DNA from: Bacteroidales bacterium
GTDB lineage: Bacteria > Bacteroidota > Bacteroidia > Bacteroidales > UBA3824
Assembly (NCBI GenBank): GCA_016286055.1
Contig: JAEERW010000012.1
Location: 26,467-90,466, forward strand
Reading direction: 5' to 3'
DNA length: 64,000 bases
The position numbers were made by a program, and so were the translations under genes. The stretch's first letter is position 1. The number at the start of each line of letters is the position of its first letter. Positions 59,321 to 64,000 of this stretch are shown here, piece by piece. Under the pieces are notes generated by a model that did not search any database, was not told the DNA's origin, and saw nothing but the letters and a program-made list of their open reading frames with translations.

Positions 59321-62266
59321 ATGAAACATCCATTTTTAATCGGTTTTGTGTTGAAAGTGTTTTCAACAGCGGTATTGTTGTTGTGCGCATCCTCTCTCAG
59401 CGCACAAGATTCTACCGCCACGCCTCAAAGATATACAAAAATTGTTACAGACGGCACAATTTCCGACTCTCTTTTAAATCTTATTAACACCGTTTCGCAG
59501 CCACACTTTATATATAACGACAGCATTATTACCGAACGCCTTGAACCATCGCAACCGGTGCGCACACTTCTCGGATTAGACCAAGAAGAAAAACAACGCC
59601 AAATACCAACCGACAGCCTCGAAAAGCATGGTTTTATGCAAAAATCTGTGGCTAACGGCAACAACAAAAACCTTTCACAATCTACACAAACCGACCTCAC
59701 AATTTCGGGACCCATAGGCGGAGGCTTCGAGATTGAAGCCAACATACAAGATTCCGACATGCCTATGGACGATGAAGGTACCACTCGCCAAATTTCGGAA
59801 CTCAGTAGCGCACAAATTTCTATTAGCAAAGGCGGTTCTAAATTTTCGGCAGGTGATATATTTTTAAATCAATACGGTACTAAATTTATAAATTATAATA
59901 AAAAAATAAAAGGTTTTAGACTTTCAACCATCGCCCCCATCAAAAAAGGAAAAACTGATTCGGTGTACATTTCTGCCGCAACAGCCAATCTCAAAGGGCG
60001 TTACCGTCGTCAGCAAATATGCGGAATAGAAAACTCGCAAGGTCCATACTACCTCACCGACCCCGACGGACAATCTGTTATAATACTCTCGCACACCGAA
60101 ACAGTTTGGATCGATGGCAACCGCCTTATTCCGGGTATCGGCAACGATTACGTAATTGATTATAATTCAGGCTCTATCACCTTTGAACCCAAAATCCAAA
60201 TCACTGCGCAAACGCTTATAACGGTAGATTTTGAATATAGTCATTCGCTTTACAGCCGCTCGTTTACCGATATTTCGGCAGGTATCAAGCATCGCAACAC
60301 AAAGGCAACTGTCAATTACATAACCGAATACGACCGTCTGCCCAACGATGATGCCGACTCGGTTGCCGTTAGCCAAAATCCTCCCACAAAAAAATCGTAC
60401 CTTGCACTCCTCTCCTGCACAGATTTCAACAGCACAACTTATTTTAGCACCGAAACTGTTTTGTTGAAAAATATTGCCAACCGTTTTATGCCAAATGGTT
60501 ATTACAACGATACTTACGCCGGCAGTTACACACTTTTTCACCGTTTTAATACCGACACGGCGCTATACACTTTCATAAAGGCAAACTACAAATTTATGAG
60601 CAAGGGGTTTGAGTCGATAGAAAACAACAAACAAGCGGATTTTCAGCGTATTTGGAATATTCCATACTACACCAACGGCAATCAGGAACAGTTCGCTGAT
60701 TTTAAAATAGAACGCAAGGCTCTCAAAGGTTTTTCGGGCGGATATTCTGGCACGTTGGCAGATGTGGCAGATGTTTTTAAAGGAACTGGTAACGTAATGA
60801 ATATCAATTATACAAATGACTTTATTAAAACAGGAATTTCAAGTGCGTTTTATGGCACTGACCATTACCAAAACTCCATTACCACACGTCTTACAGCCTC
60901 TGCATTTGCCGAAATTTACAAAAATATCTACACCTTTGGTTCAGCGTATAAATTAAAGAGCGGAACTCATAACAATTTATCAGATTCTGCCGATTTTAAC
61001 TACAAAGAGACCCAATTTTACACTGCCGCCAAAACCGACAATGCGTGGATAAAAATTACTGCCGCAGACCGCTTTACTTTTGCCTCATCTGATATTTTTT
61101 CATCAGGAAGCAACAGTCGTACACGCTCTATCGCCGCCGAATACGAGGTAAAAAAATCAGATATTTTAAAACTGTCGGGCATCGAAATCCTTAAAAAAAT
61201 TCGTCAAGATTACGACACCCTATCTGTAAGAGAATCAATGAGTTTAACAGGGCGAACAGAAGCATTGCTTCAACTATTTGACCATAGGTTTAAAATATCA
61301 TCCACAGCCGAAACCGAATCAGGCGTTATGGAAAAGGCAGGATACACGTTTCTGAAAACCTCCGCCGGAAACGGTTATTATGTTTGGAACGATTACAACC
61401 AAAACGGCGAACAGGAACTCAACGAATTTGAAAAGGCTTTTTATAAATCGGATGCCGATTATGTAAAATACTATACTCACACAGGCGAATATGTAAGCAC
61501 AATATCAGGACGTTACGGAATAAGCACCACTTGGAACGGCAAAAAATTATATTCAAATATCACATATTCCACATCGTCGAAATCTGCCGCCGACAAAGGG
61601 TTTGTGTTTATCAAAGGCGACAGCACTATTGCCAACTCATCTTCGTTTAAAACCAATGCCAAATATCACATTCTCAAACCGTTTTGGATATTAGGAGGAT
61701 ATTCCACCACCAAAAACAACCGCCTTACATTCTACGGCATCGAAAACGACCGTCAACGCCTTACAAGCGCAGGTTTAGAATCGCTGATAATAGAGCACAT
61801 ACGTTTGCAACATATTTATGCACAAGGGTTTGAGAGTTACTCATCAGAATTTTTCTCCGAAAAAAACTACCAAATAGATTTAAAGCAAAACACTTCGTTG
61901 GTAAATTTCAACATCAAGAAAAATACAGACATATCAATCACTTACGACAATCAATTAAAGAATTGCCTCAATTCAAATCTTGTTATCAACTCCGTTACAG
62001 CCAAATATCTATTTGCGCCGTCATCGGGTAATATTGCCGCCTCGCTGTCGTATGTGCGCAACAAATTTTCCGGCGACGAAAACCCATCGGTAAAATATCA
62101 AATGCTTGCCGGATTGCAAAATGGCGACAATATAGTAATAAACGTTTCGGCAGGTATCATTGCAGCCAAATTTTTGCACATTTCCGCCGATTTTGAAATG
62201 CGAAAGGCAAAAGACAAAAAAAACATCCTCGGCGGCATACTCACCGCCAAGGTGGTTTTGGATTAA
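59321..62266 (+). CDS. Large exported protein, probable outer-membrane beta-barrel
   Basis: Start at 59321 (MKHPFLIGFVLKVFSTAVLL, signal ending ASSLSAQ), 981 residues. The mature part is beta-rich with alternating aromatic/polar strands from about residue 110 to the end, closing with GGILTAKVVLD. WIDGNRLIPGIGNDYVIDYN followed by SGSITF is a motif of large Bacteroidota/Chlorobi surface and secretion-related proteins. No SusC, TonB plug or TolC signature is seen. It is 21 bases after the ABC exporter gene, so it may be the outer-membrane part of the same export route. Confidence 0.72.
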   Translation: MKHPFLIGFVLKVFSTAVLLLCASSLSAQDSTATPQRYTKIVTDGTISDSLLNLINTVSQPHFIYNDSIITERLEPSQPVRTLLGLDQEEKQRQIPTDSLEKHGFMQKSVANGNNKNLSQSTQTDLTISGPIGGGFEIEANIQDSDMPMDDEGTTRQISELSSAQISISKGGSKFSAGDIFLNQYGTKFINYNKKIKGFRLSTIAPIKKGKTDSVYISAATANLKGRYRRQQICGIENSQGPYYLTDPDGQSVIILSHTETVWIDGNRLIPGIGNDYVIDYNSGSITFEPKIQITAQTLITVDFEYSHSLYSRSFTDISAGIKHRNTKATVNYITEYDRLPNDDADSVAVSQNPPTKKSYLALLSCTDFNSTTYFSTETVLLKNIANRFMPNGYYNDTYAGSYTLFHRFNTDTALYTFIKANYKFMSKGFESIENNKQADFQRIWNIPYYTNGNQEQFADFKIERKALKGFSGGYSGTLADVADVFKGTGNVMNINYTNDFIKTGISSAFYGTDHYQNSITTRLTASAFAEIYKNIYTFGSAYKLKSGTHNNLSDSADFNYKETQFYTAAKTDNAWIKITAADRFTFASSDIFSSGSNSRTRSIAAEYEVKKSDILKLSGIEILKKIRQDYDTLSVRESMSLTGRTEALLQLFDHRFKISSTAETESGVMEKAGYTFLKTSAGNGYYVWNDYNQNGEQELNEFEKAFYKSDADYVKYYTHTGEYVSTISGRYGISTTWNGKKLYSNITYSTSSKSAADKGFVFIKGDSTIANSSSFKTNAKYHILKPFWILGGYSTTKNNRLTFYGIENDRQRLTSAGLESLIIEHIRLQHIYAQGFESYSSEFFSEKNYQIDLKQNTSLVNFNIKKNTDISITYDNQLKNCLNSNLVINSVTAKYLFAPSSGNIAASLSYVRNKFSGDENPSVKYQMLAGLQNGDNIVINVSAGIIAAKFLHISADFEMRKAKDKKNILGGILTAKVVLD

Positions 62267-62275
62267 AATTTTATT

Positions 62276-63862
62276 CTATCTCGCCGCCACATATTTATGC
62301 AGCGTAGCCCTTACTGCCCCTTTGCCGGCGAAGAGTTCCTTTACCATGCCTTCGATTTTGTCGCCTAAGCCGGCTTCGTAGAGGTCGATAGCGAATATGT
62401 CTTTGCGGCTGTAAAGGTTTTTCAATGCACTCCAATCTTGATCGGGCTTACCAATCTCTAAGGGTGCAACGATAGACTGCAATTCTTCGAGCATCGGGTC
62501 GGGTGAGCAATCAAACGGAGAGCCGTCGTCTTTTATGCCTTTGAGATAACGTGCATAGCCTGCCAACACCAAAGGAATAAGCACAAGGTTGCTCTTGTCG
62601 AGACCACGGGCGATGTACTTTTTGAGTGTTTCGCCAAAGCGGATGGGGAGTTTTTGACTTGTGTCGGTGGCAATACGCTGTGGAGCATCGGGCATGAAGG
62701 GGTTCGGCAATCTACGATTGATGACAGCACCGATGAACTCATAGGGATTCAATACGCCCGGGTCTGTCACGACAGGCATCGCCTCCATATAGCCAATCTT
62801 CTGGATAAATGGACGCAGATCCTCATCCGCCATCTCTGCAGAGATGAGCGTATAACCTAACATACAACCATAGATAGACATCGCTGTATGCAGGGGATTC
62901 AGACATGTTGTCACCTTCATCGTCTCCACCTGATCCACTGTCTCACGGGTGGTATAGAGTGCACCGCCCAGATGCAACGGTGGACGACCGTTGGTATAAT
63001 GGTCTTCGATGACGAGATACTGCACTTCTTCCGCATTCACAAACGGAGCAGTAAAGGTATGTTTCTCTGTTTCGATATAGTTGTTATCCTCGAAGCCGTC
63101 AGCCGCCAACATCTCTTTCACCTTCTCATGGGGACGAGGTGTAATTTTGTCAATCATCGACCATGGGAAGGTAATCTTCGTCTCATCCTTCAAGTAATCA
63201 AGGAATGCCTTGTCAACCAAGCCGTCATTCACCCATCGCTCTGCATAAGCAAAGACACCAGCCTTCACCTTATCACCGTTATGTGAGCAGTTGTCCATTG
63301 ACTGAATGGTAAGCGGCAGTTGACCTGCCTTGAAACGCTCCAACAACAACGCACAAACCTTACCCATCGCAAACATAGGCTTCAGTCCACGAGCCAGATC
63401 TGCCTCATTGAAGGTATAGCCTTTCTCTGTGATGGTAAACGAGATCATCTGCAACGACGGATTCTTGAATATCTCCACCAGACGCTGCCAGTCAGCATAC
63501 TGATAGTCGGCCTTCAGTGCCTCAGTGACACTAGCGATGACCTTCTTTTCGATAGAACCATCTGAACAGAGGTTCACGCAAAGCGACAGGTTATTATAGG
63601 GTGTGTATGCCTTATCAACGACTTCAAAGTCAAAGGTCTCTGCCACAATGACACCACGATCATACTGACCAGTATTCAGTGCATCGTTCAAGATGGCGGC
63701 AGGAAAAGCACGGAAGATGTTTCCACCGCCAAAGTGTACCCATGTAGGTTCCTTGGCAGTCTTCTCACGTACTGCCTTAATGTCAAACTTCGGAAGCTGG
63801 TAACCTTTTGCTTCCCATTCCGCAACATTGAAGTTGCCACTTAAAATATCGTTTAGTTTCAT
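62276..63862 (-). CDS. uxuB: Fructuronate reductase (mannitol dehydrogenase family)
   Basis: Start at 63862 (MKLNDILSGNFNVAEWEAKG), 528 residues. The N-terminal Rossmann part reads TWVHFGGGNIFRAFPAAIL and the C-terminal mannitol-dehydrogenase domain contains CLNPLHTAMSIYGCMLGY and GYMEAMPVVTDPG. Reduces D-fructuronate to D-mannonate with NADH; tagaturonate reductase (UxaB) is the alternative. It follows the mannonate-dehydratase-like gene by one base. The coding style of its N-terminal two thirds differs from the remainder of the window, see findings. Confidence 0.85.
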   Translation of the reverse strand: MKLNDILSGNFNVAEWEAKGYQLPKFDIKAVREKTAKEPTWVHFGGGNIFRAFPAAILNDALNTGQYDRGVIVAETFDFEVVDKAYTPYNNLSLCVNLCSDGSIEKKVIASVTEALKADYQYADWQRLVEIFKNPSLQMISFTITEKGYTFNEADLARGLKPMFAMGKVCALLLERFKAGQLPLTIQSMDNCSHNGDKVKAGVFAYAERWVNDGLVDKAFLDYLKDETKITFPWSMIDKITPRPHEKVKEMLAADGFEDNNYIETEKHTFTAPFVNAEEVQYLVIEDHYTNGRPPLHLGGALYTTRETVDQVETMKVTTCLNPLHTAMSIYGCMLGYTLISAEMADEDLRPFIQKIGYMEAMPVVTDPGVLNPYEFIGAVINRRLPNPFMPDAPQRIATDTSQKLPIRFGETLKKYIARGLDKSNLVLIPLVLAGYARYLKGIKDDGSPFDCSPDPMLEELQSIVAPLEIGKPDQDWSALKNLYSRKDIFAIDLYEAGLGDKIEGMVKELFAGKGAVRATLHKYVAAR

Positions 63863-63863
63863 A

Positions 63864-64000
63864 TTAATCAAAGAATCCCGGTTGTTTATACTCAATTCCT
63901 AACTCACGGTCAACAGTGGCAAGGATGCCCTGCACTTGTCCGAGGGCGAACATACGACCCAAGAGGGTATAGCCTGCATTATGTCCGTGACTGCTCTCAT
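63864..64000 (-). CDS. uxuA: Probable mannonate dehydratase, C-terminal end only
   Basis: Minus-strand frame open to the window edge; the visible 45 residues read ESSHGHNAGYTLLGRMFALG then QVQGILATVDRELGIEYKQP and GFFD-stop at 63864-63866. The HGH-x-GY...GR pattern and the place directly upstream of uxuB fit UxuA, which dehydrates D-mannonate to KDG. Only the end is present, so the call rests mainly on context. Confidence 0.55.
   Translation of the reverse strand, partial: ESSHGHNAGYTLLGRMFALGQVQGILATVDRELGIEYKQPGFFD

Overview
The window looks like a chromosomal segment from an anaerobic, fibre-degrading member of the Bacteroidales (Bacteroidota). The basis is the repeated TAnnTTTG-type -7 promoter boxes with few Shine-Dalgarno sequences, the abundance of SPII lipoprotein signals, a TonB-dependent receptor paired with a DUF4249 lipoprotein, and DUF3127, DUF2461, DUF4143 and GH115 genes. 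The genus cannot be fixed from this sequence alone. No rRNA, tRNA, insertion sequence or CRISPR array was recognised.

Layout. Positions 1-9000 are accessory: a partial OLD-family nuclease (-), a small P-loop kinase, a carboxylesterase lipoprotein, a VapC-type toxin-antitoxin pair bounded by a 90-bp direct repeat, a small winged-helix protein, a Tat-exported flavoprotein, an AAA/DUF4143 ATPase preceded by three tandem hairpins, and a nitroreductase lipoprotein. Positions 9000-22500 hold a GH31 glycosidase, a TonB receptor with its DUF4249 partner, a radical SAM-Nudix fusion, a DUF6922/AbiEii toxin-antitoxin pair, two unrecognised genes, a probable 6S-like RNA, an EcsC-like protein and an AraC regulator.

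Positions 22500-46000 are a glucuronoxylan-utilisation region, almost entirely on the minus strand: KDG kinase, an AlbA_2-type regulator, a SASA esterase, glucuronate isomerase, a hexuronate MFS transporter, two GH43, a chemoreceptor, a GH10 xylanase, a GPH sugar symporter, GH115 and GH67 alpha-glucuronidases and a GH35. Fructuronate reductase and the end of a probable mannonate dehydratase lie at 62276-64000. Together they lead from acetylated, glucuronic-acid-decorated xylan through glucuronate, fructuronate, mannonate and 2-keto-3-deoxygluconate (KDG) to KDPG. No SusC/SusD pair and no KDPG aldolase are seen here.

Positions 46000-52300 are housekeeping: SppA, a thioredoxin-fold lipoprotein without CxxC, two FKBP prolyl isomerases, DUF3127 and DUF2461. 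Positions 52366-62266 are the most unusual part. A coupled nucleotidyltransferase, HprK-like kinase and signal-peptidase-like protease are followed by a 42-residue peptide gene, a lipoprotein, an Rpn-type nuclease, a PqqD-like protein, an ABC exporter and a 981-residue probable outer-membrane protein. This has the parts of a ribosomal-peptide modification and export system, but without a recognisable cyclase in the window. Intergenic DNA also carries four unrelated families of short tandem or hairpin repeats, and several gene remnants.
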